64,000 bases of DNA, taken from contig CP085689.1 of NCBI GenBank assembly GCA_020683205.1, positions 806,001 to 870,000 on the forward strand, in the 5' to 3' direction. Position 1 is the stretch's first letter, and every line of letters begins with the position of its first letter. The stretch comes from Lentisphaerae bacterium WC36. GTDB lineage: Bacteria > Verrucomicrobiota > Lentisphaeria > Victivallales > SZUA-371. The notes under the pieces were generated by a model. The model did no database searches. It saw only the letters and a list, made by a program, of their open reading frames with translations, and had not been told where the DNA came from. Position numbers and translations under genes: made by a program. This document shows positions 28,153 to 37,471 of this stretch, one piece after another.

Positions 28153-28265
28153 TAAATTGCGTCCGAATGCCATTCAAGTGGGATGCAATGGTTAATGGTG
28201 AGGAGCTTGTGACAACGAATACCTTTAGGTATGAGAACAAAGTGGTAAACGTTGCCCGTCGGAGA
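28153..28265. repeat. Right copy of the ~110-bp inverted repeat
   Basis: Reverse complement of the left copy. Over the ~75-bp core (28185-28265) only a few substitutions and one short insertion (AACCATT region) are seen. It carries an imperfect local palindrome ATACCTTTAGGTAT. It lies between the tcdA stop codon (28286) and its terminator, so it is transcribed as part of that 3' UTR. Confidence 0.85.
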
Positions 28266-28285
28266 TAAATAACGTTATAAAAAAC

Positions 28286-29029
28286 TTAACTGTTTAATAA
28301 ATCTCTAATCACTACTGAAGCACAATTACAGCCAAAAACTGCTGGCATATATGAAATTGTTCCCACCATTGACTTATTCGTTCCGTCTTCAGTTTCGTAG
28401 GCAAAAACTGCATTTGGGTCGATATCTTCGGGTGAAAAAATCACCTTAATTCCTTTGCGAATCCCTCGGCGGTGTAGGCGTTTACGAATCGCCTTCGCTA
28501 ATTTACAATTATAACTCTTGCTAATGTCGGCAACTTCAACTTTTGTTGGGTCTAATTTGCCACCAGCTCCCATTGAGCTAATTATTGGGTAATTACACTC
28601 TTTTGTCTTAATAATCAAATTCAATTTTGGAGACAACGAATCGATTGCATCAACCACATAATCAAACTTTTCTTCTAAAATTTCATCAGTTAATTTATCT
28701 TTTACAAAAATGTGTTTAGCTGTTAAATCCAACTCAGGGTTGATATCTAAAAGTCGTTGCTTCATCACTTCTACTTTACTAACGCCCTCGGTACTTTTTA
28801 ATGCTAATAATTGGCGATTTCGATTTGTCGTTTCAACATCATCTCCGTCAATAATTGTCATTTTTCCCACTCCTGCACGACAAATTAGTTCAGCCGCATA
28901 GCCTCCAACTCCACCGACCCCAACAACTAAAACGTTTTTCTCTTTTAATTTTTTTAGCTTATCTTCACCAAACATTAGCGCACTACGAGTTTGCCATTTT
29001 GGAGTATTTTTAAATTCTAGATTATCCAT
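28286..29029 (-). CDS. tcdA: tRNA threonylcarbamoyladenosine dehydratase (ThiF/E1-like)
   Basis: 247 residues of the E1-like superfamily. The nucleotide site is VLVVGVGGVGGYAAE, followed by IDGDDVETTNRNRQLLAL (the Asp/Arg pattern of adenylating E1 enzymes) and VVDAIDSLSPKL. The TcdA-specific end includes the basic RKRLHRRGIRKGIKVIFS stretch. It converts t6A37 to cyclic t6A in tRNAs. The conserved CxxC of MoeB/ThiF is absent, as expected for TcdA. Its start overlaps the upstream TatD-like gene by 8 nt. Confidence 0.9.
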   Translation of the reverse strand: MDNLEFKNTPKWQTRSALMFGEDKLKKLKEKNVLVVGVGGVGGYAAELICRAGVGKMTIIDGDDVETTNRNRQLLALKSTEGVSKVEVMKQRLLDINPELDLTAKHIFVKDKLTDEILEEKFDYVVDAIDSLSPKLNLIIKTKECNYPIISSMGAGGKLDPTKVEVADISKSYNCKLAKAIRKRLHRRGIRKGIKVIFSPEDIDPNAVFAYETEDGTNKSMVGTISYMPAVFGCNCASVVIRDLLNS

Positions 29030-29747
29030 TATTTATTGAATCAATTCCTATTTTAAATATATGTGTAAAATTATCCTCAATAATATAGCTTAAAGTTCGT
29101 ACATTGTCAGCAACTTTTAGTTCATTAACTGCAAATTGATATAATTGAGCTAATTTTATATCATCATCAATATTATCAGTTTCGAAAAATATTTGATTTA
29201 ATGGTATTTTTTTTAGTAAGCTTTGTAATTTTTTATTCTCCAATAATTGAATTCCAAATGAAAAATAATTATTTTTATTTTTAAGTAATTCGTTGGTAAT
29301 TTGTTCATTAGCGTTATAATTGTGGAAAATCATTGTTAGGTGTTGTAAATTTAAATCTTTTCGCAGTTTAATTACTTCTGGGTAACTTTTTATACAATGA
29401 ACAATTATTGGTTTATTTATTTTATTAGCCAATTTGAGTTGCTCAGCAAAAACTATAGTTTGAATTTCAAATGGCATAATTGCATGTGATGAGCGATCAA
29501 GTCCACATTCGCCAATTGCTAAAAAATTGTTATTATTCATTGTTTTATTGACAAAATCAATAAATTGTTTTAGTTGAAATTCAAAATCACCTGAAATATA
29601 CCACGGATGAATTCCTATTGTTACTGGGATATTAAACAGATTTTCTTTAGCTCGAGTGATTTCATAAAAATCATAGGAATAAATTTTCAAAATTTCACTG
29701 TTAGTTGGGGTGCTATATTGTGAATGTGTATGAAAATTTATTAACAT
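29022..29747 (-). CDS. TatD-family metal-dependent hydrolase
   Basis: 241 residues with a TIM-barrel amidohydrolase fold. Metal and catalytic motifs: NFHTHSQYS near the start, GIHPWYIS, AIGECGLDRSSH, PIIVHCIKSYPEV, MIFHNYNANEQ and FFETDNID. TatD proteins are Mg-dependent nucleases (DNA/RNA 3' processing) or D-aminoacyl hydrolases. The protein is slightly short of the 255-265 residues usual for the family. It is the first gene of a two-gene unit with tcdA; stop and start overlap, so the two are co-translated. Confidence 0.82.
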   Translation of the reverse strand: MLINFHTHSQYSTPTNSEILKIYSYDFYEITRAKENLFNIPVTIGIHPWYISGDFEFQLKQFIDFVNKTMNNNNFLAIGECGLDRSSHAIMPFEIQTIVFAEQLKLANKINKPIIVHCIKSYPEVIKLRKDLNLQHLTMIFHNYNANEQITNELLKNKNNYFSFGIQLLENKKLQSLLKKIPLNQIFFETDNIDDDIKLAQLYQFAVNELKVADNVRTLSYIIEDNFTHIFKIGIDSINNG

Positions 29748-29852
29748 TGTGAAAATCCTTTTTGGTAAGCGCCCTAGTTTTTATTTTTAAATGTGATATA
29801 GTTATTATAATAGTTAATAATTAAATTAAAACAAAGATTTGATCAGAACTTT

Positions 29853-31682
29853 ATGAAAAAAAAATGGAAAAAAAAGATTATTTACAGTGCTTTTTTAATT
29901 CTTTTAATCATTGGAATTATTGCAATCTTTACTAAAAATAACCCCAAAAATGAGAAAACTGATAATATTTTAAATATTAGCATGGGTGCTGGAGTCAAGT
30001 CTTTAGATCCTGCTTTTGCGAGTGATTTTGTTAGTCAATATATGGTGGGGAATTTTTATGATACCTTGTTACAGTATAGTTATAAAAAACGTCCCTATCA
30101 GTTAGAACCATCGATGTTAGTAGAGATGCCAAAGGTTAATAGTTTATTAACCGAATATAGTTTTAGACTTCGTGACGATTTGTATTTTTCAAAAAATAAA
30201 TGTTTTGAGAAAAATGCCACTAAAGAGCAGCGTAAAGTAACTGCGAAGGATGTGAAATATACAATTTTACGAATAGCTGATAGTCGTTCTTATAGTCCAG
30301 TTTATTGGATGTTTAGGGGGCAAGTTAAAGGATTGAATGAATTTAGAGAATTGTCTAAAACTGTTGCTAAAGATGATTTTTCTATTTATGAAAATAATTT
30401 AGCAGGGTTTGAAATTATTAACGATCGTGAATTTAAAATTATTTTGACAGCTCCTAATCCACGATTTTTATATATGTTTGCATTGCCAAATTCGGGAATC
30501 GTTAGTCGTAAAGCAGTTAGGTTTTATAGCAACAATCTTAATGAAACCGTAGTTGGTTCTGGAGCTTTTTTACTCGGAAGCTGGCGTAGAAATTATGTAA
30601 TGAATTTAGTTCGTAATGATGAATATCGTACAGAATATTTTGTTGACGCAGATAATACAGTTGATCGCACTAAAAAATTGCCTTTAGTTGATAAAGTAAA
30701 ATGTATGATGGTGAAACAACCGTTGTCGTCATGGTTACTGTTTTTGCAGGGGAATTTAGACTTGAGTAATTTGGCGAAAGATAGTTTAGATGCGGTAATT
30801 TCTGAAGATGGTAGACTAATTAATTCCTTTAAAAAGCGTGGCATTGTCATGAGTCGTAATCCACAATTTGAAGTTCAATATATTGGATTTAATTTTCGTG
30901 ATCCAGTTTTGGGTAAAAACTTAAATCTACGTAAAGCAATTAGTTTGGCTTTTAATAAAGATTTACGTATTCGTTATTTAAATGGTCAAGCCCTAAAAGC
31001 TCAATCGCCGATACCACCAGGGGTTGCAGGTTATAATGAAAATAGCATTGGTGATTATGGAGATTATGACTTAGAAAAAGCAAAGAAATATATGGAGTTG
31101 GCTGGTTATAAAGGTGGGATCGATCCGCAAACAAACCAGCCGTTGAAATTAACATTTGATCAAAGTGGAAGTTCAACGGTGCATCGTCAGTTGGGTGAAT
31201 TGATGCAAAATGATATGAAAGAAATTGGCATTGATTTAGAAATAGGTCTTAATAATAGAGCACGTTTTTTTCAAAAAGTTCGTAGTGGCAATATTCAATT
31301 ATTTAGGCTGTCGTGGATTGGAGATTATCCTGATGCGGAAAATTTTTTACAGCTCTTTTATGGGGGAAATGTTAATGGTTGCAACCGTGTTGCTTTTAAT
31401 GACGATATTTATAATCAAATGTATGATGAAATTAAAAATTTGCCAAATAGTGAAAAAAGAACTAAGTTATACTGTAAAATGGTAGACTATTTACAAAAGC
31501 AATGCCCATGGATTTTTGAAAGTTATCCAATTACCTTTAGATTGACTCATTCATGGGTAAGGAATTATATTCCGCATGATTTTGCTTTTAGTCGTTGGAA
31601 ATATTTAGCAATAGATAGCAAAAAGCGGCAAGAAATGAAGAAAAATTTTAAACCATTGAGTATGAATGAATTGAGAAAATAA
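29853..31682 (+). CDS. Membrane-anchored family 5 solute-binding protein (OppA/DppA-like)
   Basis: 609 residues. A basic start and one membrane segment (~8-26, IIYSAFLILLIIGIIAIF) anchor the protein; no lipobox is seen. The SBP_bac_5 fold is clear: GAGVKSLDPAFASDFVSQYM, EYSFRLRDDLYFSKN, GSGAFLLGSWRRN, NLRKAISLAFNKDLRI and SWIGDYPDAENFLQLFYGGN. These proteins capture peptides (or nickel, sugars) for an ABC importer. No permease or ATPase genes are adjacent, so the transporter must be encoded elsewhere. It is divergently oriented to the TatD-like gene. Confidence 0.9.
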   Translation: MKKKWKKKIIYSAFLILLIIGIIAIFTKNNPKNEKTDNILNISMGAGVKSLDPAFASDFVSQYMVGNFYDTLLQYSYKKRPYQLEPSMLVEMPKVNSLLTEYSFRLRDDLYFSKNKCFEKNATKEQRKVTAKDVKYTILRIADSRSYSPVYWMFRGQVKGLNEFRELSKTVAKDDFSIYENNLAGFEIINDREFKIILTAPNPRFLYMFALPNSGIVSRKAVRFYSNNLNETVVGSGAFLLGSWRRNYVMNLVRNDEYRTEYFVDADNTVDRTKKLPLVDKVKCMMVKQPLSSWLLFLQGNLDLSNLAKDSLDAVISEDGRLINSFKKRGIVMSRNPQFEVQYIGFNFRDPVLGKNLNLRKAISLAFNKDLRIRYLNGQALKAQSPIPPGVAGYNENSIGDYGDYDLEKAKKYMELAGYKGGIDPQTNQPLKLTFDQSGSSTVHRQLGELMQNDMKEIGIDLEIGLNNRARFFQKVRSGNIQLFRLSWIGDYPDAENFLQLFYGGNVNGCNRVAFNDDIYNQMYDEIKNLPNSEKRTKLYCKMVDYLQKQCPWIFESYPITFRLTHSWVRNYIPHDFAFSRWKYLAIDSKKRQEMKKNFKPLSMNELRK

Positions 31683-31753
31683 AGATTTAAACAAATTAAA
31701 TTATAAAAAAAAGACACTCTAAAATATTAAGCGAACTTTTAAGGAGAGATATC

Positions 31754-32032
31754 ATGATTAATCAGGATGAAATCGCTAGAATTATTGATGAAAATAATAA
31801 ATTATCAGCAACAACTAAAGCAGATTTAAAAGCGGAGTTGAATGATATCAATGATAAAATTAAAAGTATGAAAAGCTCAATTGATAACTTAAAGAAGACT
31901 ATTGATGATGAAAAAGAGCTTAAAAATAGTCAAGAAAAATTATCATTAATAGAACAATTTGAAGTAGAGCATTCATCCTTTACTAAAGCTTTAAACAGTT
32001 TTTTTCAATTATTATCAAACAGTGGAATATAA
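31754..32032 (+). CDS. DUF4404-like small coiled-coil protein
   Basis: 92 residues, strongly helical with heptads in the middle (NDINDKIKSMKSSIDNLKK). The C-terminal pattern IEQFEVEHSSFTKALNSF and LLSNSGI resembles the DUF4404 family ending (F-E-x-EH ... L-x-x-x-GI). AAGGAGAG lies 7 bases before the ATG. It is 21 bp upstream of the Tim44/TerB-type gene in the same direction, so the two are likely co-transcribed. Function unknown. Confidence 0.65.
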   Translation: MINQDEIARIIDENNKLSATTKADLKAELNDINDKIKSMKSSIDNLKKTIDDEKELKNSQEKLSLIEQFEVEHSSFTKALNSFFQLLSNSGI

Positions 32033-32053
32033 AATGGGGGACATTTATTTTAA

Positions 32054-34246
32054 ATGAAGTTTTTTAAGAAGTTTGGCAGGTTTAATGTAGTTAGATTAAA
32101 AGTTTTTCAAATTCTAATTGTCGTTTTTGGTTTATTAATTTTAGCTATTGAAGTTGATGCTCGTCTTGGAGGGGGAGGTGGATATCGATCTTCGCGCAGT
32201 AGAGGATCTTCTTTTGGCGGTGGTGGAGGAAGTGGACTGTCATTTGGAGGAGGACGTAGTTTATCGTCAAGAGGCTCGTGGTCATTGATTGAATTTTTTA
32301 TTGCAATTGTGATTTTTGCAGTGATTTTCGTCATAAGTTGTTTTACAGAAAAGTATTCTATTCCTAAAAAAATAACGTCGCGAAGATTAAGAAAAGGCTT
32401 TTCTAATTTAGAAAACAAACGTATTCAGTCCGTATTGAATGCGATAAAGTTTCATGATGAAAATTTTGATTTAGAAAAATTTTTCTACCAAATGAAATTA
32501 ACCTTCATAAAAATGCAGTGGGCAATGGCTAACAATAAATTGGCATCATGCCGTCATTTTTTTAGTGATGGAATGTTTGAACGTGTTCAGCTATTAAAAA
32601 GATTAAATAAAGTGTGCTTTTTACATAATCATATTGAAAATATTGTCGTGAATAATATTGAAGTTATTGAAGCTCGACGCTCTGATGGTTATGAGCGCCT
32701 TGATTTAAAAATCGATGCTGCAGCACGTGATTATTATTTAGACTCTAGAAATGATCGTTTTGTGTGCGGCGATAAAAAACAGCAACAATTTACTGAGGTT
32801 TGGACACTTTTACGCTGTGGCGGAGTTAAAACTAATGTCAATAATGAAGGCCTATATAGCAAACATTGTCCGCATTGTGGTAGTGAATTAAAACTGATTG
32901 ATGAAGTCGTATGCGCATCGTGTAAGGTTAGGGTTAATACAGGGCAATATGATTGGGTTTTAACAGAAATTACTCAGTTTGAAGAATGGTTAGCACAGCA
33001 AGATGTTTCGCACCAAGCATTAAATGATATTAAAAGAGTTGATCCAAGCTTTAATTTAGCAAATGTTGAAGATAAGATTTCAGTTATATTTTGGCGTAAT
33101 ATTGCCGCTAGAATGTTGGCTGATATTAGAATAGTTAGCCGTTTTGCAGATCAACATTTTGTAGAAAAGTATAAAGATATTTATAAAAAGGACGTAAATG
33201 GTAAACGTGAGTTTTACACAGATGTTGCTGTTGGAGCTGTAGAGTTGCGTGAAATCGTCTTAAATTGTGATGATGGTTATGATCGCATTAGAGCGAAAAT
33301 TAAATGGTCATGTCGAGTAGTTAAAGAAAAATTACCCAAATTAATAAAACCAAATTTTGATAACGCTATTCATGTTGAAAACGATATGGTTTTGAAAAGA
33401 AAAGTTGGTGTCAAAAGTCCTGCAGTTAATACACTAAGTAGTAATATATGTTTAAATTGTGGTGCTGGTGAAGGTGAAAAATATTTGCCATATTGCGAGT
33501 ATTGTCATAAACCATTAAATGATGGTTCGTTGGATTGGGTGCTTGATGATCTTACAGTTTTTAACGATTATAGTACTAGTGGCGCAATGCGCAAAAAATA
33601 TTGCAAAAATGTTGACTATTCGCGATTGCCAAAAAAACCGCAACAAGTTAAAACTCAAGATAATAATGTATGTAGCATTGATGAGTTAGCTACAATGTTA
33701 TGGTTAACTCCACAGCAAGTTGATGCAAATGTGAATGATGTCAATAATGCTTTATTTGATAAAAAAGTTTCAAAAAAAGGTAACTGTGGGTTAGTAAATG
33801 ATGAAACCAATAGCAATATAATGCACCATGCTGAAAAACAAAATAGTGATTTTGAGCATGATATTATTAATATTAATAAACAAAATGTAATTTTCTGTGC
33901 AATTGCTGTAATGTATGCTGATGGTGTTATTGATGATAAAGAATATGAAACTTTGTTAGCGATTGGTAAAAGCGCAAACTTTGATAAAAAATATGTTGAT
34001 TATTTAATAGATCAAGTAGTTAAAGGTGAAAGCGTTATTGAACAACCTGAAAATGAACACCAAATTGATGAATTAATCAATGCAATGTGTGTGATGGCAA
34101 TGATTGATGGCATAGTTACAAAAAAAGAACGTGAATTAATTTATACTCTGGGTGAAGATTTAGGACGAAGCCATGCAGAAATTAATGTGACAATTAAACG
34201 TGTTGAGCGTGAATTGTTAAAAGAGATTAAGAAATTGACTAAATAA
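32054..34246 (+). CDS. Membrane protein with two Tim44-like domains, two zinc ribbons and TerB
   Basis: 730 residues. In order: an N-terminal hydrophobic signal-like segment (~16-35, ending VDA-R); a glycine/serine-rich stretch (~38-72); a membrane helix (SLIEFFIAIVIFAVIFVIS, ~78-97); a Tim44-like domain (~130-260); a zinc ribbon (CPHCG...CASC, ~272-294); a second Tim44-like domain (~320-425); a second zinc ribbon (CLNCG...CEYC, ~466-490); a TerB-like domain (~612-725, AVMYADGVIDDKEYETLLAI and AMIDGIVTKKERELIYTL, both with acidic metal-binding patterns). Each zinc ribbon leads into DWVL. Tim44 folds bind membranes or cargo in mitochondria; TerB is linked to stress and phage-related membrane complexes. 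The overall task is unknown. Confidence 0.75.
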   Translation: MKFFKKFGRFNVVRLKVFQILIVVFGLLILAIEVDARLGGGGGYRSSRSRGSSFGGGGGSGLSFGGGRSLSSRGSWSLIEFFIAIVIFAVIFVISCFTEKYSIPKKITSRRLRKGFSNLENKRIQSVLNAIKFHDENFDLEKFFYQMKLTFIKMQWAMANNKLASCRHFFSDGMFERVQLLKRLNKVCFLHNHIENIVVNNIEVIEARRSDGYERLDLKIDAAARDYYLDSRNDRFVCGDKKQQQFTEVWTLLRCGGVKTNVNNEGLYSKHCPHCGSELKLIDEVVCASCKVRVNTGQYDWVLTEITQFEEWLAQQDVSHQALNDIKRVDPSFNLANVEDKISVIFWRNIAARMLADIRIVSRFADQHFVEKYKDIYKKDVNGKREFYTDVAVGAVELREIVLNCDDGYDRIRAKIKWSCRVVKEKLPKLIKPNFDNAIHVENDMVLKRKVGVKSPAVNTLSSNICLNCGAGEGEKYLPYCEYCHKPLNDGSLDWVLDDLTVFNDYSTSGAMRKKYCKNVDYSRLPKKPQQVKTQDNNVCSIDELATMLWLTPQQVDANVNDVNNALFDKKVSKKGNCGLVNDETNSNIMHHAEKQNSDFEHDIININKQNVIFCAIAVMYADGVIDDKEYETLLAIGKSANFDKKYVDYLIDQVVKGESVIEQPENEHQIDELINAMCVMAMIDGIVTKKERELIYTLGEDLGRSHAEINVTIKRVERELLKEIKKLTK

Positions 34247-34453
34247 TAAAAAAAGTGATTATATAAAGTTGATTTCTTAATGAATAAAAGTTATTTTAAC
34301 AGATTAATAAAAATATTAGCTATAAAAGTATTTTTAATTACTTAGTATTGAAATTAAGTAACTTAATATTATGGCTTTATAAAATATTAATTTTTTTAAT
34401 ATGAATTGAAGATGAAAGATACAATTAACTTTTAAATAAGGGAGTAACAACAT

Positions 34454-35050
34454 ATGGCAGTAGAACTTCAAGGACTGTTAAACAAACTTCAGGAAGAGGG
34501 AGTTAAAAAGGCAGACCAAGAAAAACAAACGATTATTGACCAAGCTAAACAAGAGGCTGCTAAAATTGTTGCAGACGCTAAAAAAGAAGCTGAAGCAATT
34601 GTCAAAAATGCACAACAAGAAGAAGCGGATATTCAAGTTAAGGCTAAGGCCGCTGTTAATCAAGCTTCACGCGATATCATCATTGGGCTGCAAACTTCTT
34701 TGCAGGAGCGTTTGAATAAATTGGCAAAACAGAGTTCTCAAGAGGCAATGACTCCAGAGTTTATGCAAAAAGTAATTGCACAAATGGTTGAAAAATATGC
34801 TGATCAGGATGCACCTAGTATTGAAGTGATGGTTGCGCCTAGTGAATTAGAAACAATGACAAAATTGTTGACACAATCATTAATTGATGACATGAAAATT
34901 AACTGCGAAGTTGTTAAAGGTAATGATATTGCTGGTGGTTTAAAAGTTAGCTTTGATGGTGCGGATCTGTTTTTAGATTGTACTGAAGATGCGATTACTC
35001 AATTAGTTGCATCATATGTTGGTCCTCGTTTAGCAGATATGATTAAATAA
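34454..35050 (+). CDS. atpE: V/A-type ATPase subunit E
   Basis: 198 residues: a long N-terminal helix rich in K, E, Q and A (KQEAAKIVADAKKEAEAIVK) forms the peripheral stalk, and a globular C-terminal domain contacts the A/B head. It opens the V-type ATPase operon. GGGAG lies 9 bases before the start. The 207-bp gap upstream should hold the operon promoter; no convincing hexamer pair could be picked there. Length and order match PVC/spirochaete operons. Confidence 0.9.
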   Translation: MAVELQGLLNKLQEEGVKKADQEKQTIIDQAKQEAAKIVADAKKEAEAIVKNAQQEEADIQVKAKAAVNQASRDIIIGLQTSLQERLNKLAKQSSQEAMTPEFMQKVIAQMVEKYADQDAPSIEVMVAPSELETMTKLLTQSLIDDMKINCEVVKGNDIAGGLKVSFDGADLFLDCTEDAITQLVASYVGPRLADMIK

Positions 35051-35062
35051 TTAGCGAGGTCA

Positions 35063-35683
35063 ATGATGTCAAAAGAATATTATTATTTAATAAGTTCTTT
35101 ACCTGCATTAACAATTGATGAATCTAACAATAAAGCAAAGATTTCAATCGCTGATTTTGACGACCAATGTCGCGCAAATATTAGCGAAGAGGAAGCGGAA
35201 TTAATTGAGCAAATTTCATTAACCCCAACAGTTGCAATGCTTGAAGGTGATGGTGATAAATTCCTAACGAATAAGAATAATCCAACGTCAATTGATACAA
35301 CTGTTGTGGAAGATTTTTATAAATGGGAAATGCATTTACGTAATGCAATTGCTCGTAAAAGAGCGCCTCGAAATCGTGATTTGACGCATATTTTGCAATA
35401 CGATTATGATTTTCATGCGGAAATCGAACGTACTGTACAAAATGCGTATTCTATGACTAATCCACTAGACCGTGAAAATTTATTTGATAATTTACGTTGG
35501 AATTTTTTAAATGAATTAGAAAATTGTCATCAGTTTGATTTTGGATTTTTATGCGTTTATAAAATAAAGTTAATGATTGTTGCTAAACGTTTAAGTCGTG
35601 ACATTGAAGTTGCTTACGAATGTTTAGAAAATGTAGTTGAGAATTTACAGCAAAAGTCAAATACGATTGCGGAAAAAAGTTAA
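35063..35683 (+). CDS. DUF2764 protein of the V-type ATPase operon
   Basis: 206 residues, mostly helical, with SKEYYYLISSLPAL at the start and the conserved central WEMHLRNAIARKRA and DRENLFDNLRWNFL stretches typical of DUF2764. The family is confined to this operon type, always between subunits E and A. Because no separate subunit C gene is present, it may replace subunit C in the central stalk connection (inference from position and helical content). It begins 12 bp after atpE; ATGATG leaves two possible starts. Confidence 0.85.
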   Translation: MMSKEYYYLISSLPALTIDESNNKAKISIADFDDQCRANISEEEAELIEQISLTPTVAMLEGDGDKFLTNKNNPTSIDTTVVEDFYKWEMHLRNAIARKRAPRNRDLTHILQYDYDFHAEIERTVQNAYSMTNPLDRENLFDNLRWNFLNELENCHQFDFGFLCVYKIKLMIVAKRLSRDIEVAYECLENVVENLQQKSNTIAEKS

Positions 35684-35731
35684 TCACAAATATTGAAAAA
35701 TATTTATAACATTATAGGAGATGATAACAGT

Positions 35732-37471
35732 ATGCATCATGAAGGTAATTATGGAGCAGTAGTTGGTGTTAATGGTAACATGCTTACTGTCGAATTTGAT
35801 ACACTAGTTACGCAAAATGAAGTTGCATATGCGATTATCGGTGAAGATCGATTGAAATGCGAAGTTATTCGTGTTCGTAACAACCGTGCTGACTTACAGG
35901 TTTTTGAAGACGCACGTGGTTTGAAAATTGGTGATAAGGTAGAGTTTACCGGTGAATTGTTAAGTGTAGAGTTAGGTCCAGGTCTGTTAACTAGGGTTTT
36001 TGATGGACTGCAAAATCCATTAAATGATTTAGCTGAAAAAAGTGGATTCTTTTTACAGCGTGGCTTATATTTGCCAGCGTTGAATTATGAAAAAGAATGG
36101 AAATATACTCCAGTTGCTAATGTTGGCGATAGTGTTGTTGCAGGGGATGTGATTGGTACAGTCCCAGAGGGTATTTTTGATCATAAGATTATGGTTCCTT
36201 TTGAATTGCAAGGTACATGGACAGTTTCAACAGTAGAAAAAGCTGGGAGCTATAATATTGAGCATGTTGTTGCCGTTTTAGAAGATGAACGTGGTAATAG
36301 TGCTAATGTTACAATGGTGCAAAATTGGCCAGTAAAAGTGCCAATTAACGCATATCGTGAAAAATTAATGCCAAAAGAAAGTATGATTACGCAGACTCGT
36401 ACAATTGATACTTTCTTCCCCGTCGCAAAAGGTGGAACATTCTGTACCCCAGGTCCATTCGGTGCTGGTAAAACAGTTCTGCAGCATGCTATTAGCCGTT
36501 TTGCTGAGGCTGATGTAGTGATCATTGCTGCTTGTGGAGAGCGTGCAGGTGAGGTTGTGGAAATCCTTCGTGAATTCCCTCATCTTGATGACCCTCGTAC
36601 TGGTAAAACTTTGATGGACCGCTCAATTATCATTTGTAATACTTCATCAATGCCAGTTGCGGCTCGAGAAGCATCAGTATACACAGCGGTAACATTAGCT
36701 GAATATTATCGTCAAATGGGATTAAATGCTCTATTATTAGCAGACTCGACTTCACGTTGGGCTCAGGCATTGCGTGAAATGAGTGGTCGTTTGGAAGAAA
36801 TCCCTGGAGAAGAAGCTTTTCCAGCATACCTTGAATCACTAATCGCTAGTTTCTACGAGCGTGCAGGTTTAGTTCGTCTAAACGATGGTTCTACTGGCTC
36901 GGTAACAATTGGTGGATCAGTTTCACCTGCTGGTGGTAATTTTGAAGAACCTGTTACTCAAGCGACATTAAAAGTGGTTGGAGCATTTTTAGGTTTATCT
37001 CGTGAGCGTTCTGATGCACGTCGTTATCCTGCGATTCACCCACTGGATAGTTGGAGTAAATATAAATCAATCGTTGATGAAAAAGATATTGCAGCAGCTC
37101 GTAACGCATTGCGTAATGGTAATGAAGTTGGTCAAATGATGAAAGTTGTTGGTGAAGAAGGTACAAATATTAATGATTTTATTGCTTACTTAAAAGGTGA
37201 GTTTCTTGACTATGTGTATTTGCAACAGAATACTTTTGATGAAGTAGATGGTGCTACCAATGAAGAACGCCAAAATTATGTTTTCAAAAAAGTTATGGAA
37301 GTAATGGAAAACAAAAACTTCAAATTTGATTCAAAAGATGCAGCTCGGAGTTATTTCCTAGAATTACGTCAGCTATTTATCGATTGGAACTATATTGCTC
37401 AGAAAAGTGATGATTTCATTGCTCAAGAGAAGTTAATTGATCAAAAGATTATGGGGTGCGTAAATGCGTAA
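35732..37471 (+). CDS. atpA: V/A-type ATPase catalytic subunit A
   Basis: 579 residues from the ATG at 35732 (AGGAG 11 bases upstream); a TTG at 35693 lacks a ribosome site. The P-loop GPFGAGKT is at 241-248, after the non-homologous insert typical of V-type A subunits ([13 protein letters not shown] region). The Walker B region [16 protein letters not shown] and the arginine-rich [12 protein letters not shown] segment are intact. It hydrolyses or makes ATP in the soluble head. It overlaps atpB by 8 nt. Confidence 0.96.
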   Translation: MHHEGNYGAVVGVNGNMLTVEFDTLVTQNEVAYAIIGEDRLKCEVIRVRNNRADLQVFEDARGLKIGDKVEFTGELLSVELGPGLLTRVFDGLQNPLNDLAEKSGFFLQRGLYLPALNYEKEWKYTPVANVGDSVVAGDVIGTVPEGIFDHKIMVPFELQGTWTVSTVEKAGSYNIEHVVAVLEDERGNSANVTMVQNWPVKVPINAYREKLMPKESMITQTRTIDTFFPVAKGGTFCTPGPFGAGKTVLQHAISRFAEADVVIIAACGERAGEVVEILREFPHLDDPRTGKTLMDRSIIICNTSSMPVAAREASVYTAVTLAEYYRQMGLNALLLADSTSRWAQALREMSGRLEEIPGEEAFPAYLESLIASFYERAGLVRLNDGSTGSVTIGGSVSPAGGNFEEPVTQATLKVVGAFLGLSRERSDARRYPAIHPLDSWSKYKSIVDEKDIAAARNALRNGNEVGQMMKVVGEEGTNINDFIAYLKGEFLDYVYLQQNTFDEVDGATNEERQNYVFKKVMEVMENKNFKFDSKDAARSYFLELRQLFIDWNYIAQKSDDFIAQEKLIDQKIMGCVNA

